Source: Anaerolineae bacterium
Lineage (GTDB): Bacteria; Chloroflexota; Anaerolineae; Aggregatilineales; Ch27
Length of the DNA stretch: 64,000 nucleotides
Assembly (NCBI GenBank): GCA_013178165.1
Contig: JABLXG010000001.1
Coordinates: 408,959-472,958 of the forward strand
Direction: 5' to 3'
Below the pieces are notes generated by a model that was not told the origin of the DNA, did not search any database, and saw only the letters and a program-made list of their open reading frames with translations. The position numbers were made by a program, and so were the translations under genes. Each line of letters starts with the position of its first letter. The first letter of the stretch is position 1. Positions 45,758-54,607 of the stretch are shown here, one piece after another.

Positions 45758-46270
45758 CTACCCCTGGAAGTAGATGTAGATCACCAGCGCCCCCAGCCGG
45801 ATCTGGTCGCCGCTCTGCAGGACATACGGCATCTGGGCCAGCAGGCGTTTGTTGTTGACCCAGGTGCCGTTGGTGCTGCCCAGGTCTTTGATGGTATAGA
45901 CGCCATCAGCATAACTGATACTGGCATGATTGCGGGATACCCCCGCCCGGACGGCCAGTTGCGGGTCGAGCAGCGCCGGGCCGCTTTCCCCACTGCCGCC
46001 GCGCCCCAGGATGATCGTCTGTTCGTGGCCGAGCAGGATGGGTTGTTCCTGTCCAACGACAAACAACGCCAGCGACGCGGCGGCGGGTGGAGCCTTAGCC
46101 CCAGGCGGGGGGGAGGCTTCAGCGGCCAGCTTGAGGATTTCCGTCTCGCTGACTGGCCGGGTGGTAGTATCGCTGCGCCCGCTGACCAGCAGCGCCCCGC
46201 AATGAACACAATAAGCCGCTTCCTCGGCATTCTCGTGTTTACAGGTCGGGCAGATTTTGACGGTGATCAT
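45758..46270 (-). CDS. Zinc-ribbon FHA-domain protein
   Basis: 170 aa. The N-terminal zinc ribbon is CPTC..CVHC (residues ~7-27). After a flexible linker, an FHA domain (~75-170) carries GRGGSG, SRNHASISY and DLGSTNGTWVNNKRL, all the residues needed to bind phosphothreonine. Its place between a secreted SH3b gene and a Ser/Thr kinase gene suggests it reads that kinase's phosphorylation (inference). ATG 46270 preferred over TTG 46273. Confidence 0.9.
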   Translation of the reverse strand: MITVKICPTCKHENAEEAAYCVHCGALLVSGRSDTTTRPVSETEILKLAAEASPPPGAKAPPAAASLALFVVGQEQPILLGHEQTIILGRGGSGESGPALLDPQLAVRAGVSRNHASISYADGVYTIKDLGSTNGTWVNNKRLLAQMPYVLQSGDQIRLGALVIYIYFQG

Positions 46271-46326
46271 CAATCAGCCCACGCTTCTCTACCGGCCCAT
46301 AGCCGGCGGGGCGCACCGCGCAAAGT

Positions 46327-47598
46327 TTACTTCTTGGTCTGGCCGGGTGGGGTACCGCCCTGGCCGGGGGCCGTGCCGCCCTGACCGGGCGGAGCCGCCC
46401 CCTCCAATCCCGGTGGCAGGGTGTCGGAGGAACCGGAAGAGGTTTCCGCGGCGGCTGCGACGCTGGCGCTGCTGATCACGCCCCCCGCCTCCGCCACTGC
46501 TTCCAGCAACTGCATGATCTGGGTGGCTTGCAGCGGGCTGGCGATCGTCACGGGGCTACCCAGCAGGTTCAGCGGCAAGGCCTGAAGCGCGGCCAGGTCA
46601 TATGGCGCAGGCGCACTGGGTGGCGCAACGGGGGTCAGGTCCGCGCTGAGCGGGATGCTGACCTGTGTCCCGGCGAAAACCGGCTGTTGCCGCCCGGCGG
46701 CCTCGACGATGGCCCAGCCGCTGAGCACGCTGAAGGTCATCTGCTCGCCTGGCGCCGCCTGCAGGTAGGCTGTGGCGCTCATCTGGATACTGACCTCATT
46801 GACCAGCAGGGTGACCTCCGCCACCCCCTCCGGGGTCTGGATCAGCAGGCCGCTGGGCGGGCTTTCCACACAGGCAGCGTCATCGATGCCGCTGCGGAAG
46901 TAAAAGGCCTGCATCGGCCCGTAGAATGGCGCCCACGACTCGACCACATTCAGGGTGTTGATGTCTTCCTCGCTGGTCAGGTTGGCGGCAAAGGTCCAGC
47001 CGACCCGGTCATTATCCGGCAGGGCCACGCGCAGCCAGGAGTTATCGGCCAGGCGGGCTTTGGCGGTCACTGTCTGGCCAGGCTGGAGCACCCCGATCAC
47101 GCCAGCATTGGGCGTCGGCGCCAGCCGCACGTTTACCGCTGTGCGGGAGGCTACCGTGACCTCGATGGTAGGAGCCGGTGCGACCCTGTTATTGATCTCC
47201 ACATCGCCGAACAGCAGGAAGGTGACCGGCTGCGGGCTGGCATACTGCATATAGGCGCGCAGGTTCATCAGGGCCACCCCCCACAGCCCACTTTCCAGAT
47301 CCATCGGACTGAGGCGGATGGTCTTCAGGTCGACCAGTTCGGCGATATCGCCTTCCTGGCTGAACGCGAACTCCTCAACATGATCCTGTGGCAACGCATC
47401 CACCAGCACATGGCCGTAACAGGCCTGGTTCTCGCCGATACGCTCGCAGAGCTGGTGGGTGGTGGCCAGGGCAATTTCCACGATCTGAGGGCATGCGCTG
47501 GTAGTGGTTCCTCCCGATTGGGCCTGCAGGGTTACGGGGGAGCAGAGAATCAGCAGGACGGCGATGATTATTCCCACCATCATGGCTGGCTGTTTCAT
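46327..47598 (-). CDS. Secreted SH3b-domain protein
   Basis: 423 aa with a signal peptide (residues ~1-30). One SH3b domain occupies about residues 155-220 (VNVRLAPTPNAGVIGVLQPGQ then WLRVALPDNDRVGWTF). A later beta-rich region (~250-340) has FecR-like features (LSGWAIVEAAGRQQPVFAGTQVSI). The C-terminus is a Gly/Pro/Gln-rich tail (GQGGTAPGQGG). SH3b domains bind cell-wall peptides in many proteins. It lies downstream of the giant adhesin and upstream of the FHA/kinase genes. Confidence 0.78.
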   Translation of the reverse strand: MKQPAMMVGIIIAVLLILCSPVTLQAQSGGTTTSACPQIVEIALATTHQLCERIGENQACYGHVLVDALPQDHVEEFAFSQEGDIAELVDLKTIRLSPMDLESGLWGVALMNLRAYMQYASPQPVTFLLFGDVEINNRVAPAPTIEVTVASRTAVNVRLAPTPNAGVIGVLQPGQTVTAKARLADNSWLRVALPDNDRVGWTFAANLTSEEDINTLNVVESWAPFYGPMQAFYFRSGIDDAACVESPPSGLLIQTPEGVAEVTLLVNEVSIQMSATAYLQAAPGEQMTFSVLSGWAIVEAAGRQQPVFAGTQVSIPLSADLTPVAPPSAPAPYDLAALQALPLNLLGSPVTIASPLQATQIMQLLEAVAEAGGVISSASVAAAAETSSGSSDTLPPGLEGAAPPGQGGTAPGQGGTPPGQTKK

Positions 47599-47685
47599 GG
47601 TATCTATCCTGTCAATCGCACTCATTGGCTACCGATCGCCTCTAACCTCTAAACCGCTTTCACTGCCACAATGTTACGGCCAGCT

Positions 47686-47715
47686 CCCAGGGTGTGGGAT
47701 TTCCCATACCCTGGG
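47686..47715. repeat. 30-bp near-perfect palindrome
   Basis: CCCAGGGTGTGGGA and TCCCATACCCTGGG flank TT: a 14-bp stem with one G-T pair. It lies 88 bases upstream of the SH3b start codon. It could be an operator or an intercistronic hairpin. Confidence 0.6.
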
Positions 47716-47750
47716 CCTGCCCGCCGGTAGCCTTTGCATCCTGATTGGCC

Positions 47751-47780
47751 CTGGCTGAGGGCAGTTTCGCCCTCAGCCAG
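47751..47780 (-). terminator. Hairpin downstream of the giant adhesin gene
   Basis: CTGGCTGAGGGC / GCCCTCAGCCAG is a perfect 12-bp stem with a 6-nt loop, 31 bases after the adhesin stop. No U-run follows on the minus strand, so it is more likely a 3'-end stabiliser or partial terminator. Confidence 0.5.
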
Positions 47781-47811
47781 AAGCTATTTCCATCTTACAT
47801 CCCTGGTTGCC

Positions 47812-50800
47812 CTAGTTGACCCTGATCGTCACGGTCGCCACATTCGACGTGGCTGAGCCATCGCTGGCGCGGTAGGTGAACGAGTCTGTGCCGGTGTAGC
47901 CGGGTTTTGGCGAATAGGTGAACGAGCCGTTGGCGTTGAGTGTCAGCGTACCGTTAGCCGGGCCAGCAACCAAGATCGCGGTTAGCGGGCTACCTTCCAC
48001 ATCGGTATCGTTGCTCAACACGCCGGGCGCAGCAACGTTAAGTGTACTGTTCTTCTTGACGGAGTACGAGTCGTTGTTGGCTACCGGCGGGTCGTTGACC
48101 GGGGTGATAGTGATAGAGACAGTCGCTGTAGCTGTACCGCCCTTGCCGTCGCTGACCGTGTAGGTGAAGCTGTCTGAGCCGTTGTAGTTGAGCAGCGGCG
48201 TGTAGGTGAAGGCGCCATTGGCGCTGAGCGTCAGGGCACCGCGTGACGGATTGCTGGCGACGGTGGCCGTCAGCGTGTCGCCGTCTGGATCGCTATCGTT
48301 GCCCAGCACGCCGGGTACCATTCTAATCAGCGGTGTGTCCTCGGCGGTGGTATAGGTGTCATTGACGGCAATGGGGGCGCTGTTTGTCCGCATACTGATG
48401 TCGTCCACCCACCAGCCATCAGCCGTCGCCGTGCCGAGCGCCGAGAGGCGGAAGCGCAGGGCCAGCAGGGCATTGTTGCCGGTGTAGGGCGGCGTCAGGC
48501 CAAACCTGCTCTGGATCAGCGCTCGCAGCGGAGCTTCCCGCAATTGCCAGGTCGTGCTGGTGGCCGGACCGCATACTTCAGTGGCGACAGCGACCCAGCG
48601 GTTGAAGCTCACGTACGGCAGCGAGATTTCCGGCACGACGCAGGTGGTCTCATCGGCCAGGTCGTAACTCTCGTACCAGGACAGCACCGGCTGGGTGGCC
48701 CCGGTCAGGTCGATCAGACCATCCAGGGTGAGGGACATGTCATCGCGGTAGGCGTAGCTCCCCAGGGGGCTGTCGTGGAAGGAGAAGCTGGGCACAGCGG
48801 TGTTAAGCTGGATAGCCGCCGGGCCGGTGTTGTCGTAGTACCACAGCTCAATTGTGTAGGCGCCAGGGCCGAGGGTCACGCTGACCGCATCCGTTGGCGT
48901 GAGCGGCTCAGTATCCATCCAGCGGTTGATCACCGGGTTGGTGTACGGGCCTGCCGGGTAGATGTAGAGTCGTGCACCGTCGTTGTGGGTCACGCTGAAG
49001 TCGTACTGCCGTGTCGCCGGGACGGTGAAGGCCCGTACGAACTTGATAGCGAAGTGGTCGTAGCCGGTCTTCCAGGACGTGGTGCTACAGGTGCCGTCCG
49101 GGTGAGGGATGGCCCCCGCACTGCAGTTGAAATTGACAGCGCTGAGGGGCACCGGCCCGCCGCCATAAGGGGTGTAGGTGGCGCCCAGGTTCTGGCTACA
49201 GCCAGTACCCGTCGGGAAGGTCTGGCCCAGCATGGCCTTCTCGGCGCGCTGGGCATCGGTTGCGCCGCCGCATGTCCCATACTGCTCCAGATCGTAGAAG
49301 TAGGCGCTCCAGGAGCCAGGGCCAAACGCGCCGCTGCCGCTGCCCGCGCTGCGGGTGATCCCGCTGATGCCCCAGGTGCCATCTGGTACCCAGCCGGCCA
49401 GGCTGTCGGCGTCTTCATAGAAGCTGGTGTACGGGGTGATGGTTGGGTTATAAAGCTGAACCGACACATCATCGATCCACCAGCCATCGGCGACACTATC
49501 CTGTTGCAATGCATCCAGGACAAAGCGGATGCGTACCAGCTTGCCCTTGAAGGGCCGTAGATCGGCCTGACGACGATCCCAGGAAAGAACAGTGTTGTAG
49601 TAGTGCTGGGAGATCTCCGTCCAGGCTGACCAGTTGCTCCAGCCCGGCCCGTTCCATACGGAGACCTGCACGCGGGCGTAGTCATACTGGCTCAGAGCGA
49701 AACGATCCCACCAGTACAGGATGGGGAAGTCGTTAGCGCCCAGTCCGCGCAGATCGATCGGCTTGATCAGCTCCAGCACCGACCATGTGTCAGTCGTGTA
49801 GGAGATGTTCGGGCTATCGGTGAGGGCATATGTGCCGCCGTGACGGCTCTCGTTGCTCAGGTTCCAGCTACCGCCCAGGCGCCAGTTAGTCGTGCCTTCC
49901 ATGTCGTCGCTGAAGGGCAGAGTATGGGGACTGGTCAGGCCGGTATATTCCGCCAGGCGGATGTCATCGAGCCAGACGCCATCACCGACCGCCGTGTCGG
50001 CGCGCGCATCCATACGGAAGCGCAGGTAGAATGGTGTGCTGATGTACGGCGTCATGTCCACCGAGACCCGCTCCCAGGCGAGCTGGCGGTTGAACTCCAC
50101 CCAGGGTACGCCGGAAGTGCCAGTCGAATCGGGCGCCTCAGGGTTGGTCGAGCCGTCGTTGGAGCGATACTGGTAGGACCAGATCGTCTGCCAGGTCGCT
50201 CCCATATCGGTTGAGATTTCGACGTAGAAAGCGTCGGTCGCCGCAATGTCGCGCCGGTACCAGAAGCTCAGTTCCGGCTGGGTGGCTCCGCCTGCGGCCA
50301 GGTTGAAGCGTTTGGCCGTTTGCAGGCTGCTGTTGCTGCCGTGAACGTATGTCCCGCCGGGCGAGTCCGACCAGGCGGAGAAACCGCTGTAGGCGCTTTC
50401 CGGGGAGATTGTCCACCTGCCGCCGGGGAGCCAGTTATCTCCGCCCAGTTCCATGTCATCAAAGAACGGGTAGGTGAAGAAGCTATTGTCGTGATTCTGG
50501 ATCGCGACATCGTCGATCCACCAGCCGCTCGATTCGTTAACGGCGTCAGAGGTCAGCCGGAAGCGCAGGTAGAACGGCTGAGTCTGGTAGCCGCTCAGCG
50601 GAATCTCCTGACGGGTGAAGGCTGTGTTGGTATCGCCGGTGGCGAGCGGGCCGCCGGTCAACGGCGTCCAGGTGATCTCGTCATAGGAGATATCGACGAA
50701 GATGCTATCGCCGACGCCCAGCCGCCAGGCATGGTAGAAGACCAGTTCCGGGCTGGTGGCGACGGTGGTGTCGGTGATGTCCACCACGCCGTTGAGTTGC

Positions 50801-53094
50801 AGGAGGTAGCTGGCGTTACCGCTGTAGTTGCTGTAGGGGCTATCCGACCAGGCGCTGATGCCGCTGTAGGCTCTTTCGGTGGTGATTGCCCACTGACTGC
50901 CCGGTAGCCAGTAGCGGTTGCCGCTTTCCATGTCGTCGAAGAAGCCGATGGTGTAGACCTCCGGCACGCTCTGGTCGATCAGGATTTCGTCGATCCACCA
51001 GCCCTGCTCGGTGCCGGGATCATCGCCACCCTGCAGCATAAAGCGGAACTCGATGGTCTTGCCGGTGAAGTCCAGCGTAGCCGGGGTACCATTGGTCATC
51101 GATTCACCGGAAAAGGCAGACAGATCGATAACCTCGCGCGTCCAGTCCAGTTGCGTCTCCGGCCCCTGGTGTAACCGCTGGCCATACCAGGTGTTGGTTC
51201 CGGCCTCGCGGAACTGGAGCCAGGCTACATCGCTGGCATCGGCCAGCACCCAGCGGTTCCAGAAGCTCATCTGTGGTGGGGTGGTCAGCGTAGCCAGGTT
51301 AACCGTGCCGCGCAATTCCAGGTGGCAGCGGGTATCGGGATAGTAGTTGATGTTCGGGAAGTCCGTCCAGGAGGGGATGCTGTCCTGGTAGGCGCTGTCG
51401 TTGGTCATGGCCCAGCCGCAGAGGCCGCGATCCTCGTTGGTCCCGTCATGCGGGGCGAAGATCACCAGCGCGTTGCCGGTGTACTCGGCATATTCGACCA
51501 CGATGGTGTGCTCAACGCCACCGGAAAAGGTGTAATTGATGGACGTCTCGTAGCGGCCCGCGCCCAGTACCCACTGGTTAACCACCGGGCTGCCGTCGAT
51601 GAATATGCGGATAGCGTCATCGGCCATGATCTTGAAGGTGGCCGTGAAGTCATTGGCCACGCCGAAGGAGCGTGTCCAGCGGGCGATGAAGTTATCGGTG
51701 CGCCAGGGGTTGGCCGTGCCACAGTCGCCGCCTGGGGCGGGGCCACCGGTGCCCCAGTTGAAGGCTAGCGGCGCATTGTAACCCTGAGTAACGGTGCAGT
51801 CCGGCGGCGTGGACATCTCGGCATTGACATTGTCAATGGTCGCGCCGCTCCAGGCCCACCACTCCACCTGCCAGTCTTCGTAGCCCATGAAGACCGCGCC
51901 GTTATTCAGCCGCCACCAGTCGCGGTTGGCTTCCAGGACGGGGTCCCAGAAGGGGGCTTCGAAGGCGAAGTCAGCCGGGACAGCGGTGGGCACCGGTGTG
52001 GCGCTCCCCGCATTGACGTTGAGGGTCACGGTAGCCGTGGATTGGACGCCGCTGGCATCAGTGATGGTGTAGGTGAAGGTATCTGTGCCAACGAAAAAGA
52101 GTGGCGCCTGGTATTCGAAGTAGTCGTCGCGGCCAGCGCCAACGCCGGTCGAGCCGTTGGTGATCAACCTGACCCGACCGCCCTGGGTCGTGACGGCATC
52201 AAAGCGGACGATGTAGAGATTCTCTGGTTGTTGGGCGCGATCGTTGGCCAGGACATCAACGATTCTGGTCCATCCAGCGTTGCTGACGATGTCGATATCG
52301 TCGACCGCTATCGGTTGCCATGACAGGGGATCGGTGCCGTTGCATAGCTCCTCGCCATCCGAGATGCCGTCACCGTCGGTGTCTGGGTTAGTGGGATTGG
52401 TGCCGTAGACGAACACCTCTTCGCCATCCCACAATCGGCGTCCGCAGCTGTTGGCCGAGTCCCCGTCGGTATCGGGATTTGTCGGATTGGTACCCAGGAT
52501 TTCCTCCAGGCCGTTGTTCAGCCCATCGCCATCGGGATCATCGGTGGAGGAGTAATTCAGAGTGCCAAACCAGAGCATCTCCCAGGCGTCTTCCAGACCA
52601 TCCGGTTCAGTGTCGCTGATGGTCGCCAGCAGCGTGATGTCCTTGACGATAGTGCGCCGGGCTGTGAAGTTGAGGGTGATGTTTGGCCAGATGTTGTTGA
52701 GGAATGGCGTGATCAGGTTGACGGTGTTGGTGCTGTTGATCTGCAGGATGTCGCCATTCTCCAGCATAGCGTCGCTGATCGAAGCGCAGGGGATGGTCGT
52801 CCCGGTGTTGGCCTTGATGTAGTTGATCGTCACCGTCTGTGAGTTGACAAAGAACACATTGCGCGCCGTGGCTTCCATCCCGGCGCAGTCCAGGTAGCGC
52901 CGGGTGCCGACCAGGCCGACGACGGTGGCGTAACGCGCGGCTGCCCGCAGGTTACCCGAGGCCGAAGTGTAGGCGATCAGCAAACGCCCGAAATCGAGGA
53001 TGCCAAAAATCAGAAAGAGCACGACAGGCAAAATCAGGGCAAATTCCACCAGCGCCTGGCCCTGTTTGCGGTTAGATAAGGACTTGGTGTGCAT
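47812..53094 (-). CDS. Giant TadE-anchored multidomain surface protein (adhesin-like)
   Basis: 1760 aa. A TadE-type pseudopilin start (GQALVEFALILPVVLFLIFGILDFGR, residues ~10-40) anchors the protein. Then come thrombospondin-3-like Ca-binding repeats (DPDGDG, NPDTDGD, ~160-258), a cadherin-like segment, five jelly-roll/MAM-like modules each closing with a WWxDDI or VWLDDI-type motif, two PA14-like domains (~420-545 and ~1330-1435) nested in the first and fifth modules, and two C-terminal VCBS/cadherin-like repeats with NDSDPDGD and NDTDVEGS (~1573-1760). Start ATG 53094 begins at the TadE motif; a longer open frame upstream overlaps the disrupted tadE gene and is spurious. Confidence 0.88.
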   Translation of the reverse strand: MHTKSLSNRKQGQALVEFALILPVVLFLIFGILDFGRLLIAYTSASGNLRAAARYATVVGLVGTRRYLDCAGMEATARNVFFVNSQTVTINYIKANTGTTIPCASISDAMLENGDILQINSTNTVNLITPFLNNIWPNITLNFTARRTIVKDITLLATISDTEPDGLEDAWEMLWFGTLNYSSTDDPDGDGLNNGLEEILGTNPTNPDTDGDSANSCGRRLWDGEEVFVYGTNPTNPDTDGDGISDGEELCNGTDPLSWQPIAVDDIDIVSNAGWTRIVDVLANDRAQQPENLYIVRFDAVTTQGGRVRLITNGSTGVGAGRDDYFEYQAPLFFVGTDTFTYTITDASGVQSTATVTLNVNAGSATPVPTAVPADFAFEAPFWDPVLEANRDWWRLNNGAVFMGYEDWQVEWWAWSGATIDNVNAEMSTPPDCTVTQGYNAPLAFNWGTGGPAPGGDCGTANPWRTDNFIARWTRSFGVANDFTATFKIMADDAIRIFIDGSPVVNQWVLGAGRYETSINYTFSGGVEHTIVVEYAEYTGNALVIFAPHDGTNEDRGLCGWAMTNDSAYQDSIPSWTDFPNINYYPDTRCHLELRGTVNLATLTTPPQMSFWNRWVLADASDVAWLQFREAGTNTWYGQRLHQGPETQLDWTREVIDLSAFSGESMTNGTPATLDFTGKTIEFRFMLQGGDDPGTEQGWWIDEILIDQSVPEVYTIGFFDDMESGNRYWLPGSQWAITTERAYSGISAWSDSPYSNYSGNASYLLQLNGVVDITDTTVATSPELVFYHAWRLGVGDSIFVDISYDEITWTPLTGGPLATGDTNTAFTRQEIPLSGYQTQPFYLRFRLTSDAVNESSGWWIDDVAIQNHDNSFFTYPFFDDMELGGDNWLPGGRWTISPESAYSGFSAWSDSPGGTYVHGSNSSLQTAKRFNLAAGGATQPELSFWYRRDIAATDAFYVEISTDMGATWQTIWSYQYRSNDGSTNPEAPDSTGTSGVPWVEFNRQLAWERVSVDMTPYISTPFYLRFRMDARADTAVGDGVWLDDIRLAEYTGLTSPHTLPFSDDMEGTTNWRLGGSWNLSNESRHGGTYALTDSPNISYTTDTWSVLELIKPIDLRGLGANDFPILYWWDRFALSQYDYARVQVSVWNGPGWSNWSAWTEISQHYYNTVLSWDRRQADLRPFKGKLVRIRFVLDALQQDSVADGWWIDDVSVQLYNPTITPYTSFYEDADSLAGWVPDGTWGISGITRSAGSGSGAFGPGSWSAYFYDLEQYGTCGGATDAQRAEKAMLGQTFPTGTGCSQNLGATYTPYGGGPVPLSAVNFNCSAGAIPHPDGTCSTTSWKTGYDHFAIKFVRAFTVPATRQYDFSVTHNDGARLYIYPAGPYTNPVINRWMDTEPLTPTDAVSVTLGPGAYTIELWYYDNTGPAAIQLNTAVPSFSFHDSPLGSYAYRDDMSLTLDGLIDLTGATQPVLSWYESYDLADETTCVVPEISLPYVSFNRWVAVATEVCGPATSTTWQLREAPLRALIQSRFGLTPPYTGNNALLALRFRLSALGTATADGWWVDDISMRTNSAPIAVNDTYTTAEDTPLIRMVPGVLGNDSDPDGDTLTATVASNPSRGALTLSANGAFTYTPLLNYNGSDSFTYTVSDGKGGTATATVSITITPVNDPPVANNDSYSVKKNSTLNVAAPGVLSNDTDVEGSPLTAILVAGPANGTLTLNANGSFTYSPKPGYTGTDSFTYRASDGSATSNVATVTIRVN

Positions 53095-53486
53095 AAGGCC
53101 GCTTCTCCCGGCTCTGTTTACGATATGGCGGGACGACTTCAGGGCGAGACTGGATCGTTGAAAACGGTCTGGGTAGCTTCCACGGTCAGATTGATCTGGC
53201 TGGCAATCTGAGCGATCAAAGGCGTCAGGATGCGGTAGGGATAGATGATCTGTACCCGGACGGTCGCGCCGGCACCCATCAATGCTGGCGGCGCGAAGAT
53301 ATTGACTGTCGCCGTGTCCCAGTTCAGGACGCCACCGACTGCGTTGCGCGCGCGCCACTCAGCATTGTTCGGATCGCTACAATCCCTGCCTGCGCTGAGG
53401 TCGCTATCTGCCGCGGTGCGGCATAGCGGATTGATGGAAAGGAACAGCGCTGCTTCGCCGGCGCTGTCTTCCAGCGCTACATAGAT

Positions 53487-53493
53487 GAAGTAA
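53487..53493. repeat. Target-site duplication, copy 1 (GAAGTAA)
   Basis: GAAGTAA directly abuts the ACCTTG end of the element; the identical copy abuts the other end. Confidence 0.95.
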
Positions 53494-53503
53494 ACCTTGA
53501 TTG

Positions 53504-54313
53504 CTAGTTAGCGTTGGTCAAGGCCAAGGCGATGAGCGAGGCCAAGACCTTCAGGGCAACACCAGCATTGGTACGAGCATGAAGGCGTTGCAGACCCATC
53601 TTCTCCAACTGGCTATTGACCGTCTCGATCATCGAGCGGTGTTGACGGATCAGGCGGGCATCTTCCTGGCTGTTGCCGCGCATGTTGCGGCGATAGGTGG
53701 GGATCAGACGCACACCACCATAGCAGTAGGCGATCAGTTCGTCTTTCTGGCTGACATAGCCTTTGTCGGCGACCACTTGGCTGCCCTCCGGCAAGGCCGC
53801 CAACAACTCCTGAATCGGGACCAACTCATCACACGCCGCTGGCAACAGCTCAAAAACGACGGGTACACCCGCAGCATCGCAGACCAAGTGCAATTGCCAA
53901 CCGAAATAGTGCTCCTGTTTAGCCGCACAGTACCCGGCATACGCCGCCCCCTGCACCTTGCGGCAGCGTTTGGCTCGCACGCGTTTGCAGATGGGGATGG
54001 GCAGCGTATCCACGATGAAGACCTTGCCCTTGGCCAACACTTCACCCATGATCCCGGCGACGTGCCACAGCCACTCCCTCAACGCGTGCAGCCGCCGGTT
54101 GAAGCGCGACACACTGAACGCACGCAGGTAGCCCAATTGGACCAGCAGATACAACGCACGTTCGTGATGATTTTGAAAGTACTTGGCCGCTACCACTGCC
54201 ACTGTCAGGATTTCCGCTGCGCTCAGTTCCGCGCGCCCGTCGTCGCTATACCGCAGAGCGCACAACAGATCATCCAGCACGACATATACCGTTACAATGT
54301 AGGTGTCGTTCAT
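53504..54313 (-). CDS. IS982-family transposase
   Basis: 269 aa. The DDE-type catalytic core has Asp in FIVDTLPIPIC, Asp in VADKGYVSQKD, and Glu in HRSMIETVNSQLEK. The VDTLPIPxCxxxR motif and RRNMRGN are characteristic of IS982. GAGGAG precedes the ATG. The start codon lies in one arm of an 11-bp inverted repeat that could sequester it in read-through mRNA. The frame is intact, so the element may be active. Confidence 0.93.
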   Translation of the reverse strand: MNDTYIVTVYVVLDDLLCALRYSDDGRAELSAAEILTVAVVAAKYFQNHHERALYLLVQLGYLRAFSVSRFNRRLHALREWLWHVAGIMGEVLAKGKVFIVDTLPIPICKRVRAKRCRKVQGAAYAGYCAAKQEHYFGWQLHLVCDAAGVPVVFELLPAACDELVPIQELLAALPEGSQVVADKGYVSQKDELIAYCYGGVRLIPTYRRNMRGNSQEDARLIRQHRSMIETVNSQLEKMGLQRLHARTNAGVALKVLASLIALALTNAN

Positions 54314-54372
54314 GCTGCCTCCTCGTCCAGTGGTCGTTTCGCAACTACCATTCTAACGAGTGCAGCATGAAC
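54308..54372 (-). promoter_or_regulatory. Start-codon-sequestering hairpin and internal promoter of the IS
   Basis: In minus-strand mRNA, GTTCATGCTGC (from 54372-54362) is complementary over 11 bp to GCAGCATGAAC (54318-54308), which contains the transposase AUG. A candidate promoter, TTGAAG (54380-54375) and TAGAAT (54355-54350), 19-base spacer, would start near 54343, inside the loop. Its own transcript would then lack the 5' arm. Confidence 0.6.
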
Positions 54373-54394
54373 GTCTTCAACTAGCAATCAAGGT

Positions 54395-54401
54395 GAAGTA
54401 A
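54395..54401. repeat. Target-site duplication, copy 2 (GAAGTAA)
   Basis: Identical to 53487-53493; marks the other end of the IS982-like element. Confidence 0.95.
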
Positions 54402-54552
54402 AGCCGCCCCAGGTCGAGCAAGCCCGACAGGATGAGCAGGATGATAATTGCCGTGAGCGAGAACTCAACGAGACTCTGGCCCCGTTGTCCGGCGTGCAGA
54501 GCATTTCTCAGTCTGCGTTTGAGCATGGAATTCCTCCCGTAAAGGCCCGGGT

Positions 54553-54577
54553 GGGGGGAGGGTGTACCACTCCCCCC
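54553..54577. repeat. Intercistronic hairpin between tadG-like and tadE-like genes
   Basis: GGGGGGAG / CTCCCCCC form an 8-bp stem with a 9-nt loop just after the tadG-like stop codon. It has no U-run and is probably an mRNA processing or stability element. Confidence 0.45.
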
Positions 54578-54607
54578 GCTACGGCTATGTCGTTTGGATC
54601 GCCCGAC

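Larger units (their letters stand above)
53494..54394 (-). mobile_element. IS982-like insertion sequence, 901 bp, apparently complete
   Basis: It is bounded by 16-bp perfect inverted repeats: ACCTTGATTGCTAGTT (53494-53509) and AACTAGCAATCAAGGT (54379-54394). A 7-bp target duplication flanks it. It contains one transposase gene whose TAG stop falls within the terminal repeat. It is slightly shorter than typical IS982-family elements (~960-1150 bp, family knowledge). Orientation matches the disrupted host gene. Confidence 0.93.
53139..54526 (-). pseudogene. tadE-like pseudopilin gene interrupted by an IS element
   Basis: The 5' part (54526-54395) begins after GGGAGG and encodes MLKRRLRNALHAGQRGQ followed by SLVEFSLTAIIILLILSG and LLDLGRLYF, the TadE signature. 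The 3' part (53486-53139) continues in frame with IYVALEDSAGEAALF and ends QTVFNDPVSP. Removing 53494-54394 and one GAAGTAA copy gives a continuous 159-aa protein. With the element present, translation stops a few codons into its left end (TTC ACC TTG ATT GCT AGT TGA). The gene lies between a TadG-like gene and the giant TadE-anchored protein. Confidence 0.92.

Noticed and set aside
48544..49560. 338-codon plus-strand ORF opposite the adhesin gene
   Set aside because: Shadow of the minus-strand reading frame with no start context or domain.
53095..53358. 88-codon N-terminal extension of the giant adhesin
   Set aside because: It overlaps the real 3' part of the disrupted tadE gene in another frame. 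The TadE motif needs to be N-terminal, which ATG 53094 provides.
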